Of a DNA stretch of 22,205 nt, positions 1 to 6,818 are shown in pieces. A program made the translations under genes and the position numbers. Numbering within the stretch: position 1 is the first letter of the stretch; every line of letters begins with the position of its first letter. This DNA is from a virus. Where the stretch lies: IMG/VR virus record IMGVR_UViG_3300012212_000021, positions 1 to 22,205 of that record; one strand, 5' to 3'. The notes beneath the pieces were generated by a model, which ran no database searches, was not told where the DNA came from, and saw only the letters and a program-made list of their open reading frames with translations.

Positions 1-161
1 GACTTCTTTACGCCGATCGGAATGTCAGCGTAATCCCACAACGCCTTTGTAGCCCCGCTAGTGTATGGATGGGAACCTGGATTGTTCCATGAACAGGAGT
101 TAAAGGTGGTTGCTTGAGCAGAGGATGCCAGCAAAGCTAGACAACAGAGAAGCTTTTTCAT
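1..161 (-). CDS. Secreted protein, N-terminal part (gene runs off the left edge)
   Basis: Reading left from an ATG at 159-161 gives 53 codons with no stop before the edge. The first 17 residues, MKKLLCCLALLASSAQA, form a classical Sec signal peptide: KK, a hydrophobic core, and an AQA signal peptidase I site. The mature part starts TTFNSCSW and contains WNNPGSHPYTSGATKALW. The two cysteines lie inside the hydrophobic core and do not make a lipobox, so a soluble periplasmic or extracellular product is likelier than a lipoprotein. I do not recognise the mature domain. The ribosome site is weak (GAAAG about 11 nt upstream). It is the last gene of this minus-strand stretch in the window. Confidence 0.6.
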   Translation of the reverse strand, partial: MKKLLCCLALLASSAQATTFNSCSWNNPGSHPYTSGATKALWDYADIPIGVKK

Positions 162-192
162 CGTAGTGCTTTCATTAATGTTTAGAGGTCAC

Positions 193-295
193 CAGAGGTG
201 CTCAGAGATGAAAATTACAAAGCTATGCTAGCTACAACATAGCTCTATACAAACACCTCTGAGAGGTCCTGACATGTATCTTAAAGATACATGTC
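193..295. other. Intergenic nested hairpins, one spanning a stop codon
   Basis: Three inverted repeats are stacked here. Arms 193-200 and 254-261 (CAGAGGTG/CACCTCTG) enclose a smaller hairpin, 221-227 with 238-244 (AGCTATG/CATAGCT). Next to them is a perfect 10-bp hairpin, 271-280 with 286-295 (GACATGTATC/GATACATGTC, 5-nt loop), which contains the stop codon of the 99-residue gene. No T-run follows on either strand, so this is not a standard intrinsic terminator; RNA processing or 3'-end protection would fit. Confidence 0.5.
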
Positions 296-580
296 GTTCA
301 GTATATTGTCGCTAAAAGTGGTTGGGAAAATTCGACCGTTGGGAAGAGTAGATCGTTTCTTCTTTGGCGCGTGCTCATATCGAGTACCTGTAGCATTTAG
401 CTGATAACTCATATGGTTAAATTCCACTGTTGGACTACCATTTGTTTGCCCGATATAGATCGCCGCCCGCATTCTAATGTTGTGGCCGTAGCTGCTCGCA
501 ATTGAAAGAACAGTATCTCCCGGTTTAATCACTTGCCCAAATCTGTTAGTGAAAGGAATAGCTTGAAAATTTTGGCTCAT
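281..580 (-). CDS. Hypothetical phage protein, paralogue of the next gene
   Basis: A 99-residue protein. Its N-terminus, FQAIPFTNRFGQVIKPGDTV, closely matches that of the 97-residue protein encoded just upstream (FKAIPFTNDIGQVINVNDEV), so the two arose by tandem duplication. The shared part looks like a small beta-rich domain; the tail is basic (KKKR) and diverged. The ATG at 578-580 follows AAGGAT. The stop codon of the upstream gene overlaps this ribosome site, which suggests translational coupling. No function is recognised. Confidence 0.75.
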   Translation of the reverse strand: MSQNFQAIPFTNRFGQVIKPGDTVLSIASSYGHNIRMRAAIYIGQTNGSPTVEFNHMSYQLNATGTRYEHAPKKKRSTLPNGRIFPTTFSDNILNDMYL

Positions 581-591
581 AGATCATATCC

Positions 592-885
592 TTAGAAGTT
601 CTTACCGACCATCTTCACGAATGGGGTATCAAGATGATACACCCGATTATCATTCAAGTATGATTTACGCATATATGATACCCTTTCGTACTTCGATGGG
701 TAAGCGATCCAGTTAATTCTAGTTGCTTCTGCTTCTATCACTACTCGATTGCCACCAACACCTACGAATTTTCCCCTTTTGACAGAGACATATCCAGAGG
801 AAGTAGTAATGACAACTACTTCGTCATTCACGTTAATAACTTGACCTATATCATTTGTGAACGGAATTGCTTTAAACTTTGACAT
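592..885 (-). CDS. Hypothetical phage protein, tandem paralogue
   Basis: A 97-residue protein starting at an ATG preceded by AAGGAG at good spacing. It shares the FxAIPFTNxxGQVI N-terminus and a following TSSGY/ASSYG segment with the 99-residue protein 11 nt downstream. The middle is rich in V, I and R; the C-terminus is VKMVGKNF. I recognise no catalytic motif. The pair is probably co-transcribed, and the 100-nt gap upstream carries a plus-strand late promoter for the divergent endonuclease gene. Confidence 0.75.
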   Translation of the reverse strand: MSKFKAIPFTNDIGQVINVNDEVVVITTSSGYVSVKRGKFVGVGGNRVVIEAEATRINWIAYPSKYERVSYMRKSYLNDNRVYHLDTPFVKMVGKNF

Positions 886-950
886 ACCGCTTCTCCTTAG
901 TTTCGTGCCGATGGACCTTCTTTGTACATCACGCCAACTTCTTCCCAGAC

Positions 951-958
951 TATAAATA
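951..958 (+). promoter_or_regulatory. T4-type late promoter box TATAAATA
   Basis: An exact TATAAATA lies 26 nt upstream of the ATG of the plus-strand GIY-YIG gene. T4 late promoters consist essentially of this -10 sequence, read by the gp55 sigma factor with the sliding clamp. Transcription would run against the neighbouring minus-strand genes. Confidence 0.6.
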
Positions 959-984
959 CAAAATTAATTTTAAAAGGTTTAATC

Positions 985-1788
985 ATGAATAAAAATATCC
1001 TTCCTTATGTTTATAAGTTAGTTCATAAAAATTCAGGGCAGTATTACTTTGGGTACAGAAGCGCTAATAAGATTAAAGCCGAAAAAGATATTGGTTTCCA
1101 TTACTTTACTTCATCGAAAACAATAAAAGATTTAGGCTTCGAAAATTTTGAAGTTTTTATTCTTGCTGAATTCTTTGATAAACGTGATGCATTTGAGTTT
1201 GAAACTCAATTAATTGAGCAGCATCTATCTGATCCATTGAATTTGAATAAAGCAGTAAAAGGTAAACTTTACCCATCAAGAAAAGTAACAACCAAAGAAC
1301 ACCGTGAAAATCTTTCACGTGCGCTTACTGGCAAAAAGCTATCGCCTGAAACTATTGATAAAATAAAAAATACTCGAAAAATTACTATTTCTCAAATGTC
1401 AGATGACGAAAGGAAAAGTAAATGGGGAGAGGCAGGTAAAAAAGCGCAAAAGACGATTTCTCAAATGTCCAACGAGGAACGAAAATTAAAATTTGGAACC
1501 ATGCGCGGTCGAACGCACAGCGCAGAAGTTCGTAAGTCCATTTCTATTAGTAACACCGGTAAATCTCGTTCTGAAGAAGCTAGACGTAAAATGTCAATAA
1601 CAAAGAAAGGAAAAAAGCAATCTCCATCTGCAATAGCAAACAGAACTAAAAATTTTGGTGGTGGTGGGAATCCTAGAGCAATTCCCATAACAGTCAATGG
1701 GACAGAATATTCTTGTAAAAAAGACGCAAGAATTGCTCTAGGGTGGAGTAAAAAAAGACTTAACGAGTATTTAAGATCACCGAATTGA
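985..1788 (+). CDS. GIY-YIG homing endonuclease with NUMOD repeats
   Basis: I place the start at the ATG at 985, after AAGG, which gives 267 residues; an ATG at 922 would begin upstream of the late promoter box. The N-terminal nuclease domain has the GIY-YIG pair as YVY (8-10) and YFG (21-23), the conserved arginine at 25, and a helix with the catalytic glutamate in FEFETQLIEQ. The C-terminal half has helix-turn NUMOD3-like units (TTKEHRENLSRALTGKKLSPE, then HSAEVRKSISISNTGKSRSEE) and ends in a NUMOD1-like segment (TVNGTEYSCKKDARIALGWSKK). Such tails bind the DNA target of I-TevI relatives. The gene is opposite in strand to its neighbours and its last 12 nt overlap the end of the VWA gene, as expected of a selfish insertion. 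Confidence 0.85.
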   Translation: MNKNILPYVYKLVHKNSGQYYFGYRSANKIKAEKDIGFHYFTSSKTIKDLGFENFEVFILAEFFDKRDAFEFETQLIEQHLSDPLNLNKAVKGKLYPSRKVTTKEHRENLSRALTGKKLSPETIDKIKNTRKITISQMSDDERKSKWGEAGKKAQKTISQMSNEERKLKFGTMRGRTHSAEVRKSISISNTGKSRSEEARRKMSITKKGKKQSPSAIANRTKNFGGGGNPRAIPITVNGTEYSCKKDARIALGWSKKRLNEYLRSPN

Positions 1789-2814
1789 TTTATATTCCAC
1801 GCCGACCTCGTCCCAGTACAGAATTTGGCTGCCTTTCTGAACTTTACGGTTGACAGAAGTGGATTGGATGAAGACGTCAAAGTTGCCCAGATCATCAGGC
1901 TTGAGTCGAACGTCGCTATAGGCCGGCAGCCCCAGCATTTGACGTGCGGCATCGCCATAATAGATGGCATTGGTTGCTTTGTCGCGAATGCAAATCTTCT
2001 TGGTCGATTGGACTTTGTCTTCCGACTTTGTCAGCTGATAGAATGCGGCGCCTTTCATCATTGGGCGCCCATTCAGACGGCCTTCAACAAATTCACGAAT
2101 TTGCTTTTCATGCTCTTTTTCAGCTACCGGAAACAGCATGACTTTGCTGCTCACGTCTTCCAGTGCCGCCTTGACATCAGCACTAGTGACGTCTTTCAGA
2201 TTGGCGTAGAAGGTAGCAGTGGATTTCATACCAGTGCTACGACCACTGAAGTAGGAGCGGAAGGCTTCTTGCGACTGAGCGGCGGCTTGAGACATACCGC
2301 GACTGGATTGATCCCATTCCATCACATTGCCTTCAGGGAAGCCCAGCGAGACGAAGTCACGAGCTGCGCCACGAGGAACACGGAATGCAAAGGTCCAGCG
2401 ATCACTTGCTTGGAGACGTTTGACCTTCTGACCCAGTTCCTTACCATAATGGCGCTGTTCGGTTTCTTCACCGTCAGTCGTCACGTAGACTAGGAAGCTT
2501 ACGTCGGGATCATTGTAGTCGGGAACTTGCTCGCAGATGGCGATTGCTTCGTCAACGGAGCGGAAGAGAGGAGTACCGCCACTAGTGCGGTAACGATCGA
2601 GGGGTTTGAGAACTGCGATGGAGGAATTGCGGACGGTGGTGCGAACATCGCCACCACATTCAATGACCGAGACGATAGTGTCTTGGTTTTCAGCGAGGGT
2701 CGCTTCTTTGATTGCGCCGACGGTTTCATTGAAATCGACACGTGCGGCTTCAGCGATGATGCCCATAGAACCAGAGTGGTCACGGACGAAAACGATATAG
2801 TTGCGAAAAGTCAT
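1777..2814 (-). CDS. VWA-domain protein with complete MIDAS motif
   Basis: A 345-residue protein. The N-terminal 200 residues form a von Willebrand factor A domain: strand NYIVFVRDHSGS gives the MIDAS DxSxS (D12, S14, S16), the threonine is T81 in SGGTPLF, and the aspartate is D114 in TTDGEE. Such domains bind a divalent metal and a protein partner. The C-terminal 140 residues (from about 205) are charged and unrecognised. The ATG follows AAAGAG. VWA proteins in large phages have been linked to assembly or host takeover, but no partner is visible here, so its role is open. Both ends abut homing endonuclease genes: a 12-nt convergent overlap at its stop and a 48-nt divergent gap at its start. 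Confidence 0.8.
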   Translation of the reverse strand: MTFRNYIVFVRDHSGSMGIIAEAARVDFNETVGAIKEATLAENQDTIVSVIECGGDVRTTVRNSSIAVLKPLDRYRTSGGTPLFRSVDEAIAICEQVPDYNDPDVSFLVYVTTDGEETEQRHYGKELGQKVKRLQASDRWTFAFRVPRGAARDFVSLGFPEGNVMEWDQSSRGMSQAAAQSQEAFRSYFSGRSTGMKSTATFYANLKDVTSADVKAALEDVSSKVMLFPVAEKEHEKQIREFVEGRLNGRPMMKGAAFYQLTKSEDKVQSTKKICIRDKATNAIYYGDAARQMLGLPAYSDVRLKPDDLGNFDVFIQSTSVNRKVQKGSQILYWDEVGVEYKSIR

Positions 2815-2821
2815 ATAAATA
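2814..2821 (+). promoter_or_regulatory. T4-type late promoter box TATAAATA
   Basis: An exact TATAAATA lies 41 nt upstream of the second plus-strand endonuclease gene. It overlaps the first base of the divergent VWA start codon, so late transcription of one gene could interfere with the other. Confidence 0.55.
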
Positions 2822-2862
2822 TCTCTTTAAAAAGTTTAAACAATTAAAATTATAAATCTACA

Positions 2863-3651
2863 ATGCAAACACAAAAACCATATTGCGTCTACATAACTAT
2901 TTACTCGGGTGAAAACCTGCCACCTTTTTATATCGGCTCAAAAGACACTCTTTCAGTAGAAAATGGTTACTTTGGATCAGTGTCTAGTCAAAGATTTTCA
3001 AAAATTTGGAAACAAGAATTAACACAATTCTCGCATCTTTTTGACATTTTGATTATCTCATATCATGATACCAGAGCAGAAGCTTTTAATGAAGAAGAGT
3101 TAATACAACGTAAATTAAAAGTCGTAGAGTCTGAATTATTCATCAATGAAGCATATGCTAAGAAAGGTTTTTCAAACTTAAACAAAAAGCATTCACCTGA
3201 AACTAAAGAAAAAATACGAAAATCACGTGAATTGTTTCTTCATACTGTTGGCAAAGAAGAATGGTATTCTAAAATGGGTAAGAAACAATCAGATACGAGG
3301 CAAGCCAAAAATGCGACTATGACACCGGATGAAATTATTGATCGTCATAATCGGTTAAGTGCGGCGAAAACTAATAGATCAGAAGAAGAGAAACTGAAAA
3401 CCTCTAACGCCATGAAACTTCATTGGTCAAATTTATCGCCTGAAAAACGAAAAGAGCTTGGGAATCTGCGATCAAAACTAGCAAAAGAACGATTTGCAAA
3501 AATGAGCCAAATAGAAAAAGAGTTACTATCAAAATCTATTTCTGCAAAATTAGAAAGAATTAAATGCCCACATTGTGATAAAGTTGGTATCAAAGCTAAT
3601 ATGAATAGATGGCATTTTAATAATTGCAAATTATTCAGAAATCTACGTTGA
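2863..3651 (+). CDS. GIY-YIG homing endonuclease with C-terminal zinc-finger-like tail
   Basis: A 262-residue protein. CVY (8-10) and YIG (23-25) form the GIY-YIG pair, followed by SKDT and a helix containing EEELIQRKL with the likely catalytic glutamate. The middle is a long basic helical linker with NUMOD3-like units (KKHSPETKEKIRKSR). The tail CPHCDKVGIKANMNRWHFNNCK has the spacing of a small zinc finger; the GIY-YIG protein at 13,028-13,582 ends with a closely similar CPHCDKSGAMNTMSRFHFDKCK, so the DNA-binding tails are related. It is a plus-strand insertion with its own late promoter and a weak ribosome site. Confidence 0.85.
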   Translation: MQTQKPYCVYITIYSGENLPPFYIGSKDTLSVENGYFGSVSSQRFSKIWKQELTQFSHLFDILIISYHDTRAEAFNEEELIQRKLKVVESELFINEAYAKKGFSNLNKKHSPETKEKIRKSRELFLHTVGKEEWYSKMGKKQSDTRQAKNATMTPDEIIDRHNRLSAAKTNRSEEEKLKTSNAMKLHWSNLSPEKRKELGNLRSKLAKERFAKMSQIEKELLSKSISAKLERIKCPHCDKVGIKANMNRWHFNNCKLFRNLR

Positions 3652-3659
3652 GAAACAAC

Positions 3660-3685
3660 AAGGGGCAATCCGAAGACTGCCCCTT
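3660..3685 (-). terminator. UUCG-loop hairpin, probable terminator
   Basis: On the minus strand an 11-bp stem (3675-3685 with 3660-3670) closes a C(UUCG)G tetraloop and is followed by a U-rich stretch, GTTGTTTCTC. UUCG-capped terminators are typical of T4-like phages. It lies downstream of the coiled-coil gene at 3,880-4,464 and just past the end of the plus-strand endonuclease gene, so it could stop readthrough in either direction. Confidence 0.55.
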
Positions 3686-3872
3686 GAGGGAGGAAAGCTG
3701 CTAAAATGTCTGAAGTTGAAACATAACAACATTCAAACATTACAACAGAAAGTGCGATTGTCGGGACATTCCAACATGCCTGGGAGCAAACAATCCCAAT
3801 AAGTTTAAAAACCGACGCAACAAGCACTAGCCGTTATTTTAAACTGCAGACTATAATGGCAGCCTTCCTCAG
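3686..3872. other. Intergenic stretch without a supportable gene
   Basis: I find no ORF with a convincing ribosome site on either strand. A 135-codon minus-strand frame crosses this stretch, but most of it is antisense to the endonuclease gene. The stretch separates the end of the 194-residue gene from the hairpin at 3,660. Confidence 0.4.
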
Positions 3873-3897
3873 CATGACATCAAATTACGATGTCATG
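3873..3897. other. Hairpin spanning a stop codon
   Basis: Perfect 9-bp arms CATGACATC (3873-3881) and GATGTCATG (3889-3897) around a 7-nt loop cover the stop codon of the 194-residue gene. There is no T-run. The arrangement resembles the stop-spanning hairpin at 271-295. Confidence 0.5.
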
Positions 3898-4464
3898 TTT
3901 GTCCAGAAGATCGACATCGTCTTTCGACAATTCGATCATCGTGGTAGTATTCAGCGCACTGAGCTGTTCACCGATTTGGGCAAGACGACGTTGAGTCGTT
4001 TTGCTTTCAGCCGAGAGACTTGCTTGCAGTGCACTCGTGGTGGAACCATTGACCTCGATATAGTCAATGGTTTGATAGCTGGTCTGGGTAGGACCGCTCT
4101 TCACCATCGCTTCGTGGCGTGCTTTCGCCACTTTTACTTCTGCGTCCGTTACGGGATGGGCAGTTGAAGTTTCGATGACTTTAGCCAGCTCTTTCAGCTT
4201 GGCTTCTTCGTTCATTAGCTGGTTGATGCCAGCAACTTCGTTTTGGGTTTCGATTGCCTTGCGGACAGCGAAACGCAGTGCGATCAAATTCACGCTCTGC
4301 ACCGCAGCGGATTCGATCTTCGTTTGCATCGCGTTAACTGCTTCTTGAAAATCCTCGTGAAGCGTAACGCGAATTTGATGTTCGCTCATATCGCTATTCA
4401 GCTTCTGCTGAGCGAGCATGAGATTTCGTTCCAGGCGGCCGGCCTGACGAAGGTTAATTTGCAT
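3880..4464 (-). CDS. Hypothetical helical phage protein
   Basis: A 194-residue protein, very rich in A, E, K, Q and L with few aromatics. Long amphipathic stretches (GRLERNLMLAQQKLNSDMSEHQ; MNEEAKLKELAKVIET; ESKTTQRRLAQIGEQLSAL) suggest coiled coils. No enzymatic motif is seen. The ATG follows AAAGGATA, a good ribosome site. Structural or scaffolding roles are common for such proteins, but nothing here proves one. Confidence 0.75.
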   Translation of the reverse strand: MQINLRQAGRLERNLMLAQQKLNSDMSEHQIRVTLHEDFQEAVNAMQTKIESAAVQSVNLIALRFAVRKAIETQNEVAGINQLMNEEAKLKELAKVIETSTAHPVTDAEVKVAKARHEAMVKSGPTQTSYQTIDYIEVNGSTTSALQASLSAESKTTQRRLAQIGEQLSALNTTTMIELSKDDVDLLDKHDIVI

Positions 4465-4496
4465 ATTATCCTTTTAACAGAAAAACAGAGTTTGAG

Positions 4497-4569
4497 CAGG
4501 GACGGCAAGAATCGAACTTGCAACCTTTGGTTTTGGAGACCACTGCTCTGCCAATTGAGCTACGTCCCT
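4497..4569 (-). tRNA. tRNA-Trp (anticodon CCA)
   Basis: The acceptor AGGGACG pairs with CGTCCCT, the D-stem GCTC with GAGC, and the T-arm is GCAAG-TTCGATT-CTTGC. The anticodon loop CTCCAAA gives CCA. The anticodon stem GTGGT/ACCAA has one G-A mismatch at its base. Discriminator G; the 3' CCA is not encoded. Confidence 0.9.
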
Positions 4570-4574
4570 AAAAA

Positions 4575-4712
4575 TTATTTTGCGGCATGAGCAGCGATGA
4601 TGGCCAGTTCAAATACTAATTCGCATGCTGCTGCAACGCCAACGCAGAATAGCCCATCCCCTCTGACTAATCGCTCCTTCGCAAAATACACCATGATCGC
4701 GGCGAAGATCAT
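4575..4712 (-). CDS. Small hydrophobic protein (45 aa)
   Basis: MIFAAIMVYFAKERL followed by FCVGVAAACELVFELAIIAAHAAK: two short hydrophobic segments around a charged turn (KERLVRGDG), so a small membrane-associated peptide is plausible. The ATG lies one base after the stop of the upstream 69-residue gene (TAA-A-ATG), so translation is probably coupled. The stop is 6 nt before the tRNA-Trp 5' end. Function unknown. Confidence 0.5.
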   Translation of the reverse strand: MIFAAIMVYFAKERLVRGDGLFCVGVAAACELVFELAIIAAHAAK

Positions 4713-4713
4713 T

Positions 4714-4923
4714 TTATGCAGACACTTCAGCTTCTTGCTTGCGCGAAGTCTTCTTGTTCTTGCTGTTCAGGAACTCGCGGTAGGTGTCGAACTTCTGGAA
4801 CCAGGCGTTCTTCTTGCCATGAGCCGGCGTGGTCTTTGCCGGACCCTTACCACCAGCGACGCGCTTCTGGCTCATTTCACGAGCAGCAACCAGGCGCTTG
4901 GCGTTTTTGTTGTTCTTCGACAT
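4714..4923 (-). CDS. Small very basic phage protein (69 aa)
   Basis: Strong AGGAG ribosome site 8 nt before the ATG. About a third of the 69 residues are K or R (for example KNNKNAKRLVAARE and NSKNKKTSRK), with a central AWFQKFDTYREFL. Such peptides often bind nucleic acid, but no known motif is present. It heads a short unit with the 45-residue gene and tRNA-Trp. Confidence 0.7.
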   Translation of the reverse strand: MSKNNKNAKRLVAAREMSQKRVAGGKGPAKTTPAHGKKNAWFQKFDTYREFLNSKNKKTSRKQEAEVSA

Positions 4924-4966
4924 TTAAATTCTCCTAAGTTCAAACAGTTAAAAAGTAAGTATATGA

Positions 4967-4972
4967 ATTATA
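4967..4972 (-). promoter_or_regulatory. Possible -10 box TATAAT
   Basis: A perfect TATAAT on the minus strand, about 44 nt upstream of the basic-protein ATG. No good -35 box is seen at the usual distance. It could start the basic protein / 45-residue protein / tRNA-Trp unit. Confidence 0.35.
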
Positions 4973-4974
4973 TG

Positions 4975-5124
4975 CTAAAGTACTCGTACTAAAAACTTTA
5001 TTCAGTGGCTATCATGTTAGACTCCTCCTTCACGATTAACGGTAGCCATTACCGGATCACTAATAACGGGTCGCAATCACATACCGTCGTCCATTATTCA
5101 CGATGCTACGACCACCGACCTTCT
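4975..5124. other. Intergenic stretch with a hairpin
   Basis: Arms TGGCTA (5006-5011) and TAGCCA (5043-5048) form a hairpin on either strand. Inside it, on the minus strand, AAGGAGG precedes an ATG that opens only a 5-codon frame, so I do not call a gene. Nothing else is supported. Confidence 0.35.
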
Positions 5125-5601
5125 TTACGTGGGAAGGCTCACGGAGTTCTTGCGTCTTTGTCGAGGAGGATACTTTGTCAGACCCTCTTCATCCAAAACA
5201 AACCTATCTGTTTCAAAATTTATTTCCCACCAACTGCAGTTGTAGTGAAAGTGCGCGCTAAACGCGTCGTAGAACCAAAGGTACTCCAACGAGAATTCAT
5301 CTAGCGTTTTGAAGACACCGTGTTCTTCGTATTCTGTGACTGGGATTTCTACACCGTCTTTGGTGTAAGGAACTATCTTCGGGCGCTCTTCACCTTCTTT
5401 GTTGCGAAGACCAAAGGTTACTGTGCGGAGATTGAGTTCTTTCGTTACCTCTGCCACCTTCTTCATTTTTTCAACGAGGGCTGGTGGAAAATGTAAGACG
5501 ACATACTCGGGGATTTCCATCTTAAATGCATCGCGAACTTCTTGGCGAAGCTTGTCTGTATGATCTCCCCAGAGATCAAAAACATTTACTTTGATTTGCA
5601 T
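5125..5601 (-). CDS. Hypothetical phage protein (158 aa)
   Basis: I start at the ATG at 5599-5601 (MQIKVNVFDLW). The longer frame would begin inside the tRNA-Ser gene. The protein is acidic and aromatic, with HFPPALVEKMKKVAEVTKEL as a helix and YLWFYDAFSAHFHYNCSWWEINFE as a distinctive aromatic stretch. No motif is recognised. The ribosome site is weak. The gene sits between tRNA genes, as several small genes here do. Confidence 0.65.
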   Translation of the reverse strand: MQIKVNVFDLWGDHTDKLRQEVRDAFKMEIPEYVVLHFPPALVEKMKKVAEVTKELNLRTVTFGLRNKEGEERPKIVPYTKDGVEIPVTEYEEHGVFKTLDEFSLEYLWFYDAFSAHFHYNCSWWEINFETDRFVLDEEGLTKYPPRQRRKNSVSLPT

Positions 5602-5622
5602 AAATTTGAATAAGAGGAGTGG

Positions 5623-5709
5623 CGGAAGAAAATGGAATCGAACCATCACCGGGTACTAGCCAGTGGACCGACTTTCGAGATCGGCTATGCACCATGCAAT
5701 CTATCTTCC
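5623..5709 (-). tRNA. tRNA-Ser (anticodon CGA)
   Basis: A type II tRNA. Anticodon arm CCGAT-CTCGAAA-GTCGG gives CGA. The long variable arm pairs CACTGG with CCCGGTG. The T-loop is TTCGATT. The acceptor GGAAGAT pairs with TTCTTCC apart from the last position. Discriminator G followed by an encoded CCA. Confidence 0.85.
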
Positions 5710-5714
5710 GTAAA

Positions 5715-5850
5715 GAACCATTTCACAGTTGCTAACTGCTTCTTCGGGGCCTCACAATATGCGCGATTTCAGATGTCTTTCGACAGTATCTGCGGCTACT
5801 TAATGTGATGGGTCCAATACCCCTAGTGAGTAGCAAACTCACCCGTTCTA
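5715..5850 (-). other. Run of hairpins between tRNA genes
   Basis: Consecutive hairpins can be drawn on the minus strand: GTGAG-TTTGCTA-CTCAC (T-arm-like, 5-bp stem and 7-nt loop), GGGT-ATTGG-ACCC, and CAGAT..GTC-GAAA-GAC-ATCTG with a GNRA loop. The GTC-GAAA-GAC element also forms long variable arms at 10,757-10,847 and 16,548-16,702. T-arm-like followed by an acceptor-like hairpin echoes the permuted elements to the right, but a full fold is not clear. No coding frame is supported. Confidence 0.4.
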
Positions 5851-5851
5851 A

Positions 5852-5943
5852 TTTGTAGTGATTGGTGCTGTTACCTCCAATATGCTCAGGCTTTATAGTT
5901 GTCGCCTAATCGCTCCCATATGGGCTGAAGCATTCACTACAAA
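5852..5943 (-). ncRNA. Cloverleaf-like RNA candidate of unknown type
   Basis: A perfect 10-bp helix (5852-5861 with 5934-5943, TTTGTAGTGA/TCACTACAAA) closes a junction with three further hairpins: 5862-5880 (TTGG/CCAA), 5888-5907 (AGGC/GCCT) and 5912-5931 (CCC-ATAT-GGG at its tip). The shape recalls a tRNA, but T-loop and anticodon signatures are missing. T4 itself carries two stable RNAs of unknown function (species C and D) in its tRNA cluster. It lies 6 nt upstream of the encoded CCA of the next tRNA. Confidence 0.45.
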
Positions 5944-5948
5944 ACTGG

Positions 5949-6036
5949 CGGAGAGACTGGGATTTGAACCCAGAAGGCGTTGTTCACACCGACTGCTTAG
6001 CAGGCAGTTGCAATAACCAGATTATGCGACCTCTCC
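5949..6036 (-). tRNA. tRNA-Ser (anticodon GCT)
   Basis: A type II tRNA. Acceptor GGAGAGG/TCTCTCC, D-stem GCA/TGC, anticodon arm ACTGC-CTGCTAA-GCAGT giving GCT, a long variable arm, and a T-loop TTCAAAT. Discriminator G with encoded CCA. Confidence 0.9.
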
Positions 6037-6046
6037 AAAAATTCTA

Positions 6047-6168
6047 TTTACCATATTGGATTCGAACCAATGTCTTCGCTTGCGGATTTACGGTCACCAT
6101 GCTTTCAACTGAATCGAACAGTATCCTACCCTCGTAGCGATGCACTTAACCGCTATGCTAACGGTAAA
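6047..6168 (-). tRNA. tRNA-like gene with a long insertion in the anticodon loop
   Basis: The outer parts are tRNA-like: acceptor TTTACCGT/ATGGTAAA (8 bp), a D-arm GCA..TGC with GG in the loop, a possible anticodon stem TCGCT/AGCGA, a 4-nt variable loop and a good T-arm ATTGG-TTCGAAT-CCAAT. The anticodon stem encloses 55 nt instead of 7. That insert contains a second T-arm-like hairpin (ACTG-TTCGATT-CAGT) and CCGTAAA, which resembles a Tyr anticodon loop with C at position 33. No CCA is encoded. It may be an intron-bearing, composite or decayed tRNA; I cannot assign an amino acid. Confidence 0.4.
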
Positions 6169-6172
6169 ACTT

Positions 6173-6601
6173 TTATAACCTCTTGAAGCCAACGACTTTC
6201 CTGGATTCAAACGTCTGACTGGTTAGAACCTTCACCATCTTCTTCTGCTGCTTGATGTTAGGTGGTTGTCCAGTTCCTAACTCATCATGAGTAGCGATTG
6301 CGACCAAATCGATAATGGTCGGATTTCGACCTGAACGTTTGTAGAGGATACTAAGATCAAATGTAAGATGGGCATGAATAAGGCCAGTGGCCTGCAGGAT
6401 TCCATTATTTACGAAATGCTGGTCCTTCTTACCAAACTGATCCATCGGGTCTTGCGTTTTGAGCTTGATAAACTCTGCAACCTTCGCTGCCGCATCCCTG
6501 TGTTTTGCTAGGGTTTCATTGAACAGCTTTGAGCGGCGAAACTGTACGACACTAACTTTTGCGATGGGGAATTCATCGCCGACTTTTACTTTGTATTTCA
6601 T
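6173..6601 (-). CDS. Possible RelE/YafQ-like toxin
   Basis: A 142-residue basic protein. The stretch GLIHAHLTFDLSILYKRSGRNPTIIDLVAIATHDELG resembles the C-terminal beta core of YafQ/RelE-type mRNA interferases (an AHI..DWLLIY-like strand, then a strand ending in a TH-D-like turn). No catalytic histidine/arginine set can be assigned with certainty. Its ATG starts one base after the stop of a 58-residue acidic protein (TAA-C-ATG), the usual small-antitoxin-then-toxin layout. The assignment rests on pattern memory and gene order only. Confidence 0.45.
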   Translation of the reverse strand: MKYKVKVGDEFPIAKVSVVQFRRSKLFNETLAKHRDAAAKVAEFIKLKTQDPMDQFGKKDQHFVNNGILQATGLIHAHLTFDLSILYKRSGRNPTIIDLVAIATHDELGTGQPPNIKQQKKMVKVLTSQTFESRKVVGFKRL

Positions 6602-6602
6602 G

Positions 6603-6779
6603 TTACAGCAGACCTTCGTTCCTCATTTCCTCAAGGAGCGTGTCGCCGTCAACAGGTTTAGAAAATTCAGTAACATGTATCGCTTCGAGCAAAACATTTG
6701 GGTCAAGACCCTCTGCATTCTCTCGGATTTCCTCGACGAGAGAAGAGATTTGTTTGAGAAGTGTCATGTAAGTGTCCAT
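6603..6779 (-). CDS. Small acidic protein, possible antitoxin (58 aa)
   Basis: MDTYMTLLKQISSLVEEIRE begins a 58-residue, strongly acidic protein ending in DTLLEEMRNEGLL. It is coupled to the downstream 142-residue gene with a one-base gap. A late-promoter-like AATAAATA lies 31 nt upstream. No DNA-binding motif is evident, so an antitoxin role is inferred from position, size and charge only. Confidence 0.55.
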   Translation of the reverse strand: MDTYMTLLKQISSLVEEIRENAEGLDPNVLLEAIHVTEFSKPVDGDTLLEEMRNEGLL

Positions 6780-6810
6780 AATATAATACTAACACAAAAT
6801 GTGTGCGATG

Positions 6811-6818
6811 TATTTATT
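6811..6818 (-). promoter_or_regulatory. Late-promoter-like box AATAAATA
   Basis: Matches T4 TATAAATA at 7 of 8 positions, 31 nt upstream of the 58-residue gene. A late promoter would be unusual for a toxin-antitoxin unit. Confidence 0.35.

Noticed and set aside
1825-2493. Long plus-strand frame of 222 codons
   Set aside because: It is antisense to the VWA gene, which has a full MIDAS motif; composition is typical of a shadow frame.
3420-3827. Minus-strand frame of 135 codons
   Set aside because: Mostly antisense to the GIY-YIG gene, no ribosome site, and it runs through the UUCG hairpin.
5006-5048. AAGGAGG followed by ATG on the minus strand
   Set aside because: The frame is only 5 codons long; kept as a hairpin note, not a gene.
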